Of a DNA stretch of 64,000 bases, positions 8,756-18,283 are shown piece by piece (positions within the stretch are counted from its first letter, which is position 1; every line of letters starts with the position of its first letter). The translations under genes were made by a program, and so were the position numbers. The stretch spans positions 62,001 to 126,000 of the forward strand of contig CANMNN010000008.1 of the NCBI GenBank assembly GCA_947499305.1, written 5' to 3'. The notes below the pieces were generated by a model. That model made no database searches. It saw only the letters and a list, made by a program, of their open reading frames with translations, and was not told where the DNA came from. The DNA is from an uncultured Arenicella sp. Its GTDB lineage: Bacteria; Pseudomonadota; Gammaproteobacteria; Arenicellales; Arenicellaceae.

Positions 8756-9292
8756 TTACTTTAAAGTAGCTTGGTAACGCTCTGCTGATTCGATAATCTC
8801 TTTGCGAGCTTCTTCTTTGCCAGCCCAACCTTTTACTTTCACCCATTTACCTTGCTCTAAGTCTTTATAGTGCTCGAAGAAGTGCGCGATTTTGTCGAGC
8901 ATTTCCTGTTGTACGTCACGGAAGGTAGAAACGTTGTTGTAGAACTTAGTAAGCTTTTCAACTGGAACCGCTAAAATCTTAGCATCGCCACCAGCTTCGT
9001 CGTCCATTTCTAGAACGCCGATTGGACGACAACGAACAACCGAGCCAGTTACTAATGGGAATGGGGCAAGCACTAATACGTCGGCTGGATCGCCATCGTC
9101 TGATAAGGTTTGCGGGATATAACCGTAGTTGCACGGATAGTGCATCGCAGTAGACATGAAACGGTCTACGAACATCGCGCCAGTGTCTTTATCTACTTCG
9201 TATTTAATTGGGTCGCCGTAACGAGGTATTTCTACAATTACATTAACGTCGTCTGGCAATGATTTGCCTGGGCCTACATTATTTAAAGACAT
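8756..9292 (-). CDS. ppa: Soluble inorganic pyrophosphatase (family I)
   Basis: Magnesium-dependent cytosolic hydrolysis of pyrophosphate. 178 residues, the usual size of a prokaryotic family I enzyme. The catalytic signature [15 protein letters not shown] is present, together with the substrate-binding segment [11 protein letters not shown] upstream of it and [11 protein letters not shown] near the end. It is transcribed away from the membrane pyrophosphatase gene, so both kinds of pyrophosphate-removing enzyme lie side by side. Confidence 0.97.
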   Translation of the reverse strand: MSLNNVGPGKSLPDDVNVIVEIPRYGDPIKYEVDKDTGAMFVDRFMSTAMHYPCNYGYIPQTLSDDGDPADVLVLAPFPLVTGSVVRCRPIGVLEMDDEAGGDAKILAVPVEKLTKFYNNVSTFRDVQQEMLDKIAHFFEHYKDLEQGKWVKVKGWAGKEEARKEIIESAERYQATLK

Positions 9293-9607
9293 CTAGGTCT
9301 CTCCGAAAGATTGGTCTTGAAAAATTGGCTGTATTATACTGATTTGGTGTAGTTAAACAGCTGCGCGCACTTAAAAAAAAGTAAAAACACCAATAAATTA
9401 CATTCCTAACAAGTTAAACGAGGGTAGGGCCAGCAGATTTTTTGTGAAGTACGCACTAAGACAACTTTAAGTTCATAACTTAGCGCCTACAGAGCAGTAT
9501 TTTAATTCACACATTGCAACTCAGATGTTTTCGAGTAGTTCGTCTTCGTTTGTCTATGCGAACAGGTAATCAAACCTGCTTGCAGGGGATACATCGGAGG
9601 ATAGTCT
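9293..9607. promoter_or_regulatory. Divergent ppa/hppA promoter region
   Basis: 315 bases between the divergent genes, expected to carry both promoters. On the hppA side there is a small hairpin at 9563-9578 (CAGGT and ACCTG arms with a six-base loop), and a strong ribosome-binding site CGGAGG ends eight bases before the hppA ATG. No known riboswitch was recognised. Confidence 0.45.
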
Positions 9608-11620
9608 ATGTCTGAACAAGCGGTACCCGCCTTACTCGGGATAGTAGGATTAGTAGTTGCATTTGTCATTTTCGGGGTCATTTCTAAGCTCAAGGTGAGC
9701 GACCCTAAAGTCGAAAGCATCGGCAAGCAAATACATATTGGTGCGATGGCGTTTATGCGTCGCGAGTACACCATTCTTTTCGTATTCTTAGTAATATTGG
9801 CAATACTGATTGGGTTCTCTGATCTTGGCTTGCACACCATGATCGCCTTTATCCTAGGCGCTTTTTGCTCAGCATTTGCTGGCTTTGTTGGCATGTTTAC
9901 AGCCACTAAAGCGAATACTCGAACCACTACCGCAGCACATGAACAAGGAGCGGCGGCGGCTCTTAAAACTGCCTTCTATGGTGGCTCTGTGATGGGCTTA
10001 ACCGTTGCCTCAATGGGCCTACTCGGTTTAGGGCTTCTGTATTACTACTTTGGAGCGAATCCTGAAAGCGCGCATACCATTCATGGCTTTGGTATGGGCG
10101 GCTCAGTCGTCGCTTTGTTCTCACGTGTGGGCGGTGGCATTTTTACTAAAAGCGCCGACGTAGGCGCTGACTTAGTTGGGAAGGTCGAAGCCGGCATTCC
10201 TGAAGATGACCCTAGAAACCCTGCCGTAATCGCCGATAATGTTGGCGACAATGTTGGGGATGTTGCAGGCATGGGTTCTGATATCTTTGAATCGTATTGC
10301 GGCTCGATGATTGCGACGGTCGCGATAGCATCAACCTTAAGCGCTGCGGCTCTGGCGGCACTCGGTGGTGACCAACAAGCACTGATGTTCTTACCCTTAG
10401 CACTTTCTTCTATGGGTCTTATATGCTCAATCCTAGGGATTATCTTAATCAAGATGCTGAGTAATCAAGCTCCTGAGAAAGCACTACGGACAGGCACTAT
10501 GGGCACAGCAGGCCTGTTCATCGTTTTATCGTATTTTATGATTCAGCACTACGGTATCAGCACTGGCGTTTGGTACTCAGTTGTTATTGGCTCAGTTGGT
10601 GGTATTGTCATTGGATTGGTAACCGAATATTACACAGCCGGCAAACCTATTCGCACCATTGCTGCGGCGGGCGAAACTGGCCCTGCGACGGTAATGATTT
10701 CAGGCCTGGCCATTGGCATGGAATCGGTTGTAATTCCTATTTTGACGCTCTGTGCAATCATCTTTTTCTCAGATCAATTTGCAGGGCTTTACGGAGTAGC
10801 AATAGCTGCTGTTGGGATGCTGGCAACGGTTGGCATCACCATGGCGATTGATGCATACGGCCCCGTTGCTGATAACGCTGGAGGAATTGCAGAAATGGCC
10901 GGATTAGGTGAGGACACTCGTAAAATTACCGATTCTCTCGATGAAGTCGGTAACACCACGGCAGCTATAGGTAAAGGCTTTGCAATTGGTGCTGCGGCAC
11001 TCGCTGCGCTCGCGATTATTTCAGCATTTATCGAAACCGTGTCGGCTAATATTGATGGCTTTGTACTTCAAATAAATGATCCTGAAGTTTTGGTAGGCAT
11101 GTTCATTGGCGGCATCTTCCCATTCTTGGTGAGTAGCTTAACCATGACCGCTGTAGGCGATGCGGCTTTCGATATGATTAAAGAAGTTCGTCGTCAATTT
11201 AAAGAAATTCCAGGCCTATTGGAAGGCACTGCCGAACCCGACACCGCCCGCTGTGTCGACATTGCTACCACTGCCGCACTTAAGCGAATGATTTTACCGG
11301 GGGTATTAGCGGTCTCCGCTCCTGCCGTTGTAGGCTTTGGTATTGGTGCACAGGCTCTGGGCGGTATGCTCGGCGGCGCTTTACTAGGCTGTGTGTTCTT
11401 GGCCATTACCATGGCAAATGCCGGCGGAGCGTGGGACAACGCCAAGAAATACGTAGAGCGCGGTAATCACGGAGGCAAAGGTTCAGATGCCCATGCCGCC
11501 GTAGTTGTCGGCGATACTGTAGGCGATCCATTTAAAGATACATCCGGCCCGTCGATGAATATTCTGATAAATGTAATGGCTATTGTGAGCTTAGTAATCG
11601 CTCCCTTATTGAGTGCTTAG
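9608..11620 (+). CDS. hppA: Membrane-bound ion-translocating pyrophosphatase, K+-dependent subtype
   Basis: Integral membrane enzyme that couples pyrophosphate hydrolysis to proton or sodium export. 670 residues with about 16 hydrophobic helices. Substrate-binding motifs are present: [20 protein letters not shown], followed by DNVGDNVGD, and near the end [15 protein letters not shown]. The determinant of potassium dependence reads [10 protein letters not shown]: the key position (residue 452) is Ala, typical of K+-requiring enzymes, whereas K+-independent enzymes have Lys. K+-dependent enzymes include both Na+ and H+ pumps, so the transported ion is undecided. Strong ribosome-binding site. 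Confidence 0.95.
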   Translation: MSEQAVPALLGIVGLVVAFVIFGVISKLKVSDPKVESIGKQIHIGAMAFMRREYTILFVFLVILAILIGFSDLGLHTMIAFILGAFCSAFAGFVGMFTATKANTRTTTAAHEQGAAAALKTAFYGGSVMGLTVASMGLLGLGLLYYYFGANPESAHTIHGFGMGGSVVALFSRVGGGIFTKSADVGADLVGKVEAGIPEDDPRNPAVIADNVGDNVGDVAGMGSDIFESYCGSMIATVAIASTLSAAALAALGGDQQALMFLPLALSSMGLICSILGIILIKMLSNQAPEKALRTGTMGTAGLFIVLSYFMIQHYGISTGVWYSVVIGSVGGIVIGLVTEYYTAGKPIRTIAAAGETGPATVMISGLAIGMESVVIPILTLCAIIFFSDQFAGLYGVAIAAVGMLATVGITMAIDAYGPVADNAGGIAEMAGLGEDTRKITDSLDEVGNTTAAIGKGFAIGAAALAALAIISAFIETVSANIDGFVLQINDPEVLVGMFIGGIFPFLVSSLTMTAVGDAAFDMIKEVRRQFKEIPGLLEGTAEPDTARCVDIATTAALKRMILPGVLAVSAPAVVGFGIGAQALGGMLGGALLGCVFLAITMANAGGAWDNAKKYVERGNHGGKGSDAHAAVVVGDTVGDPFKDTSGPSMNILINVMAIVSLVIAPLLSA

Positions 11621-11651
11621 TCTATACGCCTAATCAGAGCGTACTCCTAAA

Positions 11652-11689
11652 TTTTTGCTTGGTCAGTTCAACCACTGACCAAGCAAAAA
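11652..11689. repeat. Perfect 16-bp inverted repeat downstream of hppA
   Basis: Arms TTTTTGCTTGGTCAGT (11652-11667) and ACTGACCAAGCAAAAA (11674-11689) around a six-base loop. The T and A runs are inside the stem and no U-tract follows on either strand, so it is not a textbook terminator, though it may still end hppA transcription. The inner decamer CTTGGTCAGT recurs at 11825-11834, just upstream of the AraC-type gene. Confidence 0.75.
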
Positions 11690-11824
11690 CTCTTTGAATG
11701 GTCTCGAATATGCTTAAGGAACGAGCCTTTTTAATATTTCGATAGATGTTTTTAAGTTTCGATAACAACTAATTTACATATTCAGACTAAATAGTGGTCA
11801 AATGCATTGACGATGACTGTCCAT

Positions 11825-11841
11825 CTTGGTCAGTCTATAAT
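11825..11841 (+). promoter_or_regulatory. Possible promoter -10 element with overlapping operator half-site before the AraC gene
   Basis: A consensus-like TATAAT at 11836-11841 lies ten bases before the ATG at 11852 and is directly preceded by CTTGGTCAGT, the decamer that forms the inverted repeat at 11652-11689. No well-spaced -35 element is obvious. If used, the transcript would be almost leaderless. Tentative. Confidence 0.35.
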
Positions 11842-11851
11842 CTGAGATGTT

Positions 11852-12862
11852 ATGGAATCAGTTATTTTTGCAGTTCGGTTTTTAGCTTTGTCGCAGGTAA
11901 TACTGCTGCTCTTCTCGCTCGCTGTTTCTAACAATCCTCCATGTGTAAGGCTCGCCGGCGTTCTATTGTTCTGCGGTATTGCCGGCTACTTACTAGCACC
12001 AGTATCTGCACAATTTGGGCATATGGATTTCGCCTCGATACTTTTTACCCTTGCATCACTGAGCCCAATGTTCATCGCACTATTTGTCTGGGTTGGTTTT
12101 GAAGAGCAACACACATTTCCTCCTTGGCTATGGGGTGTCATGGCACTCAACGTTGTTCTAGAAGTCACAGCGCATTTGATTTATGACGTTGGAACCGAAA
12201 TTCCAAAGTTTACTAGGGTAATGCAGGTTGTCGAAATAGGTCTAATCCTGTTTGCTCTTTTCTTACTTTGGAAAGGTAAAGAGGAAGATCTTGTTGAAAC
12301 TCGGGCAAAACTCAGAAATTGGTCTATTTTGGGTATCACGGTATTAGCCCTACTCATTTCGACTCTTCATCTAATAACAAAGCATTCGGTGCCAATGGGG
12401 ATCGAATTGTTTTTCATGTTTTCCATCTTCTGTCTCGCGTTTTTAATGAACATCGCGATACTAAAAATGAATCCAAGTGGTCAAATAACAGCGCACGGAA
12501 AACCCGAAATTATCGAGAGCCAGGATCCGCAAATCAGTAACTTGCTTGACAGAATGCAAGGCGAACGTCTTTATGCCGACCACGATTTACGCGTGGCTAA
12601 ATTGGCTGACATGGTTGGTTTGCCCGAACATCGTTTACGTAAAAAAATAAACCAACAACTCGGATTTCGCAACTTCAACCAATTTATCAATCAATACAGA
12701 ATTCGAGAAGCAGGTGAGCGACTGCATGAAGAACCGACGATACCGATTTTAAGTGTAGCTCTAGACGTCGGCTTTCGGTCTATTTCATCATTTAATACGG
12801 CATTTCAAACTCAGTACGGGATGTCACCGACTGAATACCGTCGACAATCGGTTGCCCATTAA
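11852..12862 (+). CDS. AraC-family regulator with N-terminal membrane domain
   Basis: A 336-residue protein with about seven predicted hydrophobic helices in residues 1-215 (for example FLALSQVILLLFSLAV and WSILGITVLALLIS), then a cytosolic C-terminal AraC/XylS double helix-turn-helix (residues about 235-332). The latter includes LRVAKLADMVGLPEHRLRKK and FRSISSFNTAFQTQYGMSP. This is a one-component membrane-sensor architecture; the ligand is unknown. A methyltransferase gene follows after 20 bases in the same direction and is probably co-transcribed. The target genes cannot be deduced from sequence. Confidence 0.88.
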   Translation: MESVIFAVRFLALSQVILLLFSLAVSNNPPCVRLAGVLLFCGIAGYLLAPVSAQFGHMDFASILFTLASLSPMFIALFVWVGFEEQHTFPPWLWGVMALNVVLEVTAHLIYDVGTEIPKFTRVMQVVEIGLILFALFLLWKGKEEDLVETRAKLRNWSILGITVLALLISTLHLITKHSVPMGIELFFMFSIFCLAFLMNIAILKMNPSGQITAHGKPEIIESQDPQISNLLDRMQGERLYADHDLRVAKLADMVGLPEHRLRKKINQQLGFRNFNQFINQYRIREAGERLHEEPTIPILSVALDVGFRSISSFNTAFQTQYGMSPTEYRRQSVAH

Positions 12863-12882
12863 GCGCGCAAAATAATTGGCTT

Positions 12883-13593
12883 ATGATGATAAATAGTCTG
12901 CTTAAAACATCCAACTTACTAGAAGTAAGTGAAGGCATATTTTCTGTGTTGGATGAATCTCGCCAACAGAGCGGCTATGACGGGCATGTGTTGGCCTATG
13001 ACGCCATTGCCGGCAATCGTTTTTTCAACCGCCTTTTGTGGGGTAATTGGCCATCAAATTACACACGGTTTTGCAAGGACAGTCTTGACCATTTGCCGAA
13101 CAAGCCTGTATTGGATGCTGGTTGTGGGTCATTAGTATTTACCGCCGCCGCGTATGCTAATTTAAACCAACAACCAGTCGTACTACTCGATCGCTCATTG
13201 GGCATGCTAAAACGCGCACGCGAGCGACTCGAACGAATTGCAGGAACAATCAATGAGAATGTAATATTCCTGCAGGGCGATGTTTTCGACTTACCATTTA
13301 GGGACAAAGCCTTCGGTACAGTTATCTCTCATGGACTCTTACACATGCACGATGGCAAAGCAGGTATCTTTAGCGAGCTAGAAAGAGTAAAGGCCGAGGA
13401 CGGCCTTATATCCGCAACCAGCTTAGTGAATAACAAAGGCTTAGGGAGACGCTACCTCAATAAACTAGAGAACGCAGGGCAAATAGCCAAGAACTTTAAT
13501 AGCAAATCACTTGATGAATTACTGACCTCGAGGCCGTTAGACTACACACTTCGAACCCAAGGTAATGTGGCTTATATTGAAAGCCTTAACTAG
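12883..13593 (+). CDS. Class I SAM-dependent methyltransferase
   Basis: A 236-residue protein with the Rossmann-type SAM-binding motif I VLDAGCGSLVFTAAAY (residues about 71-86), an acidic end of strand 2 (VVLLDRSLGML), a motif II-like GDVFDLPFRDKAFG, and post-motif HGLLHMHDG. It resembles small-molecule methyltransferases of the UbiE/Methyltransf_11 group. The substrate is unknown. It starts 20 bases after the membrane AraC regulator, suggesting a two-gene operon. Confidence 0.85.
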   Translation: MMINSLLKTSNLLEVSEGIFSVLDESRQQSGYDGHVLAYDAIAGNRFFNRLLWGNWPSNYTRFCKDSLDHLPNKPVLDAGCGSLVFTAAAYANLNQQPVVLLDRSLGMLKRARERLERIAGTINENVIFLQGDVFDLPFRDKAFGTVISHGLLHMHDGKAGIFSELERVKAEDGLISATSLVNNKGLGRRYLNKLENAGQIAKNFNSKSLDELLTSRPLDYTLRTQGNVAYIESLN

Positions 13594-13619
13594 CCTAAAG
13601 GGTATCTAACTTATTAATA

Positions 13620-14240
13620 TTAGGTATCTCGATAACTTTGCTCTAAACCTGATTCAACTTCTTGCTCACTGAGATCACGTTTGTCGGCAAAATGTTTTAC
13701 CATTTCCAGTTCATCGTCTTTCCAAGATTCTGGTTGCCATAATCTTGAGCGAATCATTGCCTTGCCACAATGAAAAAAACACTCTTTGATATCAATAAGT
13801 TTCGTTAATAAGGCAGGCTTACCGTTTTCGCTTAAGCGCTTTAAAATTAAAGGATCACGACTAAGCGTCGCGGCACCCTTAATTCATAGTGTTTCACTAG
13901 TGTTGGGGATAACGAAAATCAAACCAATGCGCGGGTCTCTTAGTAAATTCCTAAAGCCAAACATTAACTTATTACGTGGTCGCTCTGGAATTAATAGGCA
14001 GCCACAGTCATCAATCTTTACGAATCCTGGGGCGTCGCCTTTTGGTGCTACATCAATCAAACCAGCTTCATCGCAACTAGCAATAAATACTATCGGCAAG
14101 CGAGCGATGAATTCACTCATAGCCTAATCACGTTTCGAAACTACTTTCTGTTTTACAGATTCTTTTGATGCCCCAAATAGAGCTTCAAGCTCCGATTCAT
14201 CACGTATTTTAAATTCAAGATTAATTACTACCTCGCTTAT
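13620..14240 (-). pseudogene. Broken PPOX-class (pyridoxamine-phosphate-oxidase-like) flavoprotein gene
   Basis: One reading frame on the minus strand encodes a recognisable flavin-binding split-barrel protein but is interrupted twice. The N-terminal part (KIRDESELEALFGASKES) ends at a TAG at 14124-14126. The middle part, with LPIVFIASCDEAGLIDVAPK and LLIPERPRNK, runs from an ATG at 14120 to a TGA at 13884-13886. The same frame then continues as IKGAATLSRDPLILKRLSEN to a TAA at 13620. The position of the TGA is where relatives have an arginine codon, so CGA to TGA is a likely mutation. No clean start is visible upstream of 14240. Stop-codon readthrough or two sequencing errors are the alternatives. 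Confidence 0.75.
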
Positions 14241-14310
14241 TTAGGCCGTAAGCCATGGTCTTCTCCCATCGATTAAGGCCTATAAATGCTTAACCTTCAA
14301 AACTTAAACC

Positions 14311-14337
14311 TCTTAAGAGCTAGCTCTTTAAGGGGAC
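14311..14337. repeat. Imperfect palindrome upstream of the flavoprotein pseudogene
   Basis: A 12-bp perfect core palindrome AGAGCTAGCTCT is extended by CCTCTTA on one side and TTAAGGGG on the other, giving a stem of about 12 pairs. Function unknown; it sits in the non-coding stretch between the pseudogene and ubiC and could be a terminator remnant or an operator. Confidence 0.4.
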
Positions 14338-14441
14338 TATGAGACTTAACTGCGCTTTCGCTTCTGAGCCGGTCTCAGAATAGGACTGCACAAAATGAAT
14401 GCAAATTATCAAAATTAGGCAACGAGTTTCATAAAATAAAT

Positions 14442-14978
14442 TTAGCCTTTAGGCAGATAGTTAAGCAAACTAGGTAGAAAAAACTCGCTAACAAGAATTT
14501 GGGAATCTTGGTAGTCATATGGCGTACGGCGCGCATTTATCATCAAACCATCTATATTCGATAGCAAGATTTGGCGCTTTGAAACACGTATATTTCCATC
14601 TTTAAACAATAGGTGCCCTAGTGGCGTACGGCCTAGATTGGCTAAACCGTTTCTCCCATTCATCACTAGTTTTAGTGGAATTACACTACGCGCGTAAACC
14701 ACCGTTTCGTTATAGAGCTTAAGCTCTACTTCCCGAATCATTGCAGCACGCGATAGTGGACTAGTAAGTGCGATTTGCTCATGAAACGTTGGCAAGGCAA
14801 TTTTTTGTCTAACTACATTTACCGAAAAATTATCATCACTCAATGCTTGTAGTGCCGAGGTCAAGGAACCTTTAGCTGATATAAGTGGCTTCAGTTTTGG
14901 TGAAATCTTCGCTAAGGAAATTGAATTATCAGTAAGCCAGTTCGACTGGGTATTGAGAATTGAATACAAACGGGTCAT
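14442..14978 (-). CDS. ubiC: Chorismate--pyruvate lyase
   Basis: Removes pyruvate from chorismate to give 4-hydroxybenzoate, the first committed step of ubiquinone synthesis. 178 residues, as expected for the family. Recognised by the N-terminal block NWLTDNSISL, the product-binding arginine in MIREVELKLYNETVVYARSV, the conserved glycine-rich NLGRTPLGHLLF, the R(x)PY segment ARRTPYDYQ, and the C-terminal VSEFFLPSLL. ubiA is usually next to it but is not in this window. Downstream lies the flavoprotein pseudogene, so the gene appears to stand alone. Confidence 0.87.
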   Translation of the reverse strand: MTRLYSILNTQSNWLTDNSISLAKISPKLKPLISAKGSLTSALQALSDDNFSVNVVRQKIALPTFHEQIALTSPLSRAAMIREVELKLYNETVVYARSVIPLKLVMNGRNGLANLGRTPLGHLLFKDGNIRVSKRQILLSNIDGLMINARRTPYDYQDSQILVSEFFLPSLLNYLPKG

Positions 14979-15201
14979 TAGAAAATGAGTTTAGGTTAAT
15001 GTTTCAAAGTTTGAACTGACAGTAAACTATCTGAGCAATGCGCCAATACGAGCTAACGATAACATAGTTTACTAAAAACGATTTCGCTTGAGCGCTCCTC
15101 AGATGTAGCTAAACCCACCAAGCTCGATACACAGCACCTAGTGAGTGTTACTATCTAGGCCTGTTCGCCAATCCGCCACAATAACCAGCACAGCGCACCT
15201 A

Positions 15202-15594
15202 ATGACCGAATCCCAATCAAATCAAAACTTGGTTCCTAAAAGTGCAATAAAATTTGCGGTTACCGGCGTTGGCTCTACTTTGATACATGTTGTAGTTGCA
15301 ACCATTCTGATTTCTCTACTCAATAGCAGCACACAATTTGGTAACGGCGTAGCTTTTGTAATAGCAACCATTTTTTCATATACAGTGAATACCCTTTGGA
15401 GCTTTTCCAATACCTTAAGTAGGCGTACAGCATTGCGATTTATTATCACGTCTTTTGGAGGGCTTATTCTCACTATACTCATTTCGACGGCTGCCGAAAT
15501 GCTTGGGCTTGATTATAGGGCAGGTATTGGCTTAGTTGTGATCAGTGTACCAGTATATAGCTATCTAGCTCACTCTCTCTGGACTTACCGCTAG
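15202..15594 (+). CDS. GtrA-family membrane protein
   Basis: A 130-residue protein with four hydrophobic helices and the GtrA-type start KFAVTGVGSTLIHVVVATIL, followed by FVIATIFSYTVNTLWSFS. Such proteins are thought to help move lipid-linked sugars across the inner membrane or to act in polysaccharide modification. I start at the ATG at 15202; the frame is open upstream to 15145 but the added residues are not family-like. The stop codon overlaps by four bases with the stop of the convergent M48 protease gene. Confidence 0.8.
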   Translation: MTESQSNQNLVPKSAIKFAVTGVGSTLIHVVVATILISLLNSSTQFGNGVAFVIATIFSYTVNTLWSFSNTLSRRTALRFIITSFGGLILTILISTAAEMLGLDYRAGIGLVVISVPVYSYLAHSLWTYR

Positions 15595-17543
15595 GCACTA
15601 ACGCCATGAGTGCTTAGTATCGGAATCGGCACATGCAACAGAGCACAAATCACTCTCAGCATTTCATGTTCTTGTGTCAGTATCTCTCGGTCATCTAATA
15701 CAGTGCGAACTAGAGCAGCTACCACGATTGATTTTTGATTAGGGCTAAGCTGATCGAGCTTAGCAAGAGCCTTATCTAGCTCTGCTTGCCATTGGTCAGT
15801 AAACGATAAATTTAGATGTTCGACGTTGGCGACAGACATACCTTGTTTGAATGCTCGCTGAGCAAGCTGCAGCCCCTTAGCAGTGCTCCTTTCCTGCCCA
15901 TGAGAAGCTAAAATCGCCACTACTGTTGCTAACTCATCACGGCACTCTTTAAGCTTTTTATTACCGTGTAACTGCGTATGATTTGGCTGCTGAGCTTCAT
16001 CAAGATATTGCTTTATCAATCTGGTTAAAAGAAACTCAAATGAGTCGATTTTATTATCGGCGTTTGCCAACAAATCTACCGTTGATTGAATTCGCTCAAT
16101 ATCAAGGATAGGACGCCGCTTAAGTGTCGGAAAGCTCATCTCAAGAATTGCCAAACGTTGTTCTACACGCACTGAACCATGCGTTTGTATCAAGTGCTGA
16201 AGCTTACGCTCGCTAATATCGCCCATCTGCTGAACAACGATTAACAATTGCTTATCCCGAACAGCTTGGTCACTATCAAGTAGACAATAAAATAGTACTT
16301 CAGGAGCCCACTCCAAACTGTGTGCTGAGCTCGATAACCCGGTAGGAAGTGATGCCGCTAAGACAGCGGCGGCGGCGATGCGCTCAGTACTCGGATTACC
16401 AATGTCACCAAACATTCCTTCGACGTCAAAAAAGCCACCTTTAGCTCTCTTTTCTTGTTTCTTTTGTTGTTCTTCGGCCGCTTTCTCGGCCTGAATATGC
16501 TCTAAGTGCTCTTGCTTTTTCAGCCTTTTCGCAAGCATGTCGATATCACCTATCTCAAAACCCTTTTCGATTCGAGCAATTCGCTTCTCTAACGGCGGAT
16601 GCGTTGCAAACATTAATGATTTATAGCCACTACCAAACAGCATATGACTCACTTCTTCTGAGTCAGACTGCAAATAGGATGAATGGCTATAGGCAGCGAT
16701 CTTCTTTAGAGCGCCAGAAATGCCTTCAGGGTCCCGAGTAAACTGAACCGCTGATGCATCAGCCAAGTACTCTCTTTGCCTAGATAAAGCAGACTTCATC
16801 CAGCGCGCGAAAAACAAGCCTATATAACCAACCAACATTAACACTAGGCCAATAGCAACTATTGCAGACCCATTATTATCGCGAGAAGAACGCACTCGAT
16901 AGCTACTGGCGTGCAAGAACTTGCGCCCAAGTATGGCGATCACCGTAATGCCAAAAATGACACCCATCATACGAATATTAATTCGCATGTCGCCATTAAA
17001 AATATGGCTAAATTCGTGCGCGATCACGCCTTGAAGTTCAGAGCGAGATAACTTTTCTAGAGTCCCTTGAGTAACCGCTACAGCCGCGTCAGAAGCGGTA
17101 TAGCCAGCTGCAAAGGCGTTGATACCTGGCTCGTTTTCCATCACATAGACATCAGGTACTGGCGTACCTGATGCTAATGCTATCTCTTCGACCACATTGT
17201 AAAGCCTACGCCTCAAGGCATCTCTAGTATCAGGCGTTACTAAAGTTGCACCCATGTCACGAGCAACCTTACCACCACCACTGCGCAAGCTTACGATTTT
17301 ACCAAGGCTCGCTAAACCAATCACACCACCAGTAGCCGCGCTAGTTCCCAACAACAATGAACTATTGGCGAGCCACGTTTCCACATTGAAAATGCTGGTC
17401 ATGGTAACGCTTGATTGGGTCGATAACACTATCAACGTCAAAGCATTGACCGCTAACACTATTAAAAATGTGACAGCGATAAATGCCAAGACTATCCATC
17501 GCGATTGTTTACGCGCTTGCTCTTGATGCTCGAAAAAATTCAT
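15591..17543 (-). CDS. M48-family membrane metalloprotease with long C-terminal extension
   Basis: HtpX-related zinc protease of 650 residues. The zinc motif HEFSH is at residues 176-180, in GVIAHEFSHIFNGD. Hydrophobic helices lie near the N-terminus (two) and after the motif (about residues 195-250). The third ligand is in the segment SRQREYLADASAVQF. About 330 residues after the usual domain, starting near GFEIGDIDMLAKRLKK, form a mostly helical extension of unknown role. lemA is immediately upstream (15 bases), a common pairing in which the two probably work together at the membrane. The stop overlaps the gtrA-like stop. Confidence 0.88.
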   Translation of the reverse strand: MNFFEHQEQARKQSRWIVLAFIAVTFLIVLAVNALTLIVLSTQSSVTMTSIFNVETWLANSSLLLGTSAATGGVIGLASLGKIVSLRSGGGKVARDMGATLVTPDTRDALRRRLYNVVEEIALASGTPVPDVYVMENEPGINAFAAGYTASDAAVAVTQGTLEKLSRSELQGVIAHEFSHIFNGDMRINIRMMGVIFGITVIAILGRKFLHASSYRVRSSRDNNGSAIVAIGLVLMLVGYIGLFFARWMKSALSRQREYLADASAVQFTRDPEGISGALKKIAAYSHSSYLQSDSEEVSHMLFGSGYKSLMFATHPPLEKRIARIEKGFEIGDIDMLAKRLKKQEHLEHIQAEKAAEEQQKKQEKRAKGGFFDVEGMFGDIGNPSTERIAAAAVLAASLPTGLSSSAHSLEWAPEVLFYCLLDSDQAVRDKQLLIVVQQMGDISERKLQHLIQTHGSVRVEQRLAILEMSFPTLKRRPILDIERIQSTVDLLANADNKIDSFEFLLTRLIKQYLDEAQQPNHTQLHGNKKLKECRDELATVVAILASHGQERSTAKGLQLAQRAFKQGMSVANVEHLNLSFTDQWQAELDKALAKLDQLSPNQKSIVVAALVRTVLDDREILTQEHEMLRVICALLHVPIPILSTHGVSA

Positions 17544-17558
17544 AAAGTGAAAAGGTTT

Positions 17559-18146
17559 CTAGAATTCTACCTTAGGAACCTGTTTCATGGCTTCATCTTC
17601 AATTTCTAACAATTCGGCACCTTTAAACTGGAACCAGTTAGCAATGAAATTACTCGGGAATTGCTCTCGCAAGTTGTTATACATCATAACTGCATCGTTA
17701 TAGGCCTGACGAGCAAACGAAACTTTGTTCTCAGTTGTAGTTAGTTCCTCAGAAAGCTGCATCATGTTTTCATTAGCTTTCAGGTCCGGGTACGACTCTG
17801 AAAGTGCGAAAAGACGCCCAAGCGCTCCGCTCAAACCTTGCTCGGCTTGGCCAAGTTGCTTCATCGCCTCCGGGTTGCTTGGGTCAGCTTTGGCGTTATT
17901 AAGACCGCTTACCGCAGAGTTACGCGCGTTGATCACAGCTTCGAGTGTTTCCTTCTCATGAGCCATGTAGCCTTTAGCGGTCTCAACCAAATTTGGTATC
18001 AGATCGTGCCTGCGAGTAAGCTGCACATCGATTTGCGCAAAGGCATTTTTATAAGAATTTCGGCCCGACACTAGGCGGTTATACATACCAACGCCGTAGA
18101 GTATTAAGCCAATAAAAAGAATTAAAAGAATAGTTCCGGTTCCCAT
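17559..18146 (-). CDS. lemA: LemA family protein
   Basis: A 195-residue protein with one N-terminal membrane helix (ILLILFIGLILYGVGMYN) and a long helical-bundle domain. The conserved LemA block is RRHDLIPNLVETAKGYM, with YNDAVMMYNNLREQFP toward the end. The biochemical role is not established. I chose the ATG at 18146, preceded by GAGGG, rather than an in-frame GTG at 18173. It lies 15 bases upstream of the M48 protease gene, and the two probably form an operon. Confidence 0.9.
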   Translation of the reverse strand: MGTGTILLILFIGLILYGVGMYNRLVSGRNSYKNAFAQIDVQLTRRHDLIPNLVETAKGYMAHEKETLEAVINARNSAVSGLNNAKADPSNPEAMKQLGQAEQGLSGALGRLFALSESYPDLKANENMMQLSEELTTTENKVSFARQAYNDAVMMYNNLREQFPSNFIANWFQFKGAELLEIEDEAMKQVPKVEF

Positions 18147-18283
18147 CACAGTACCCTCAAAGTTTTCGTTCACTCTTTATAACAGATATAGACAACTTTT
18201 GGGAATTTCAGCCCTTTGCTTTAGTCTTCTCTTCGACCAATTAGTTTTGGCAAACTACCTAAACCTATTGCTTGCAGTCGATA

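Noticed and set aside
13786-14127. 113-codon open frame on the plus strand
   Set aside because: It is antisense to the PPOX-like frame, whose minus-strand translation shows clear family motifs.
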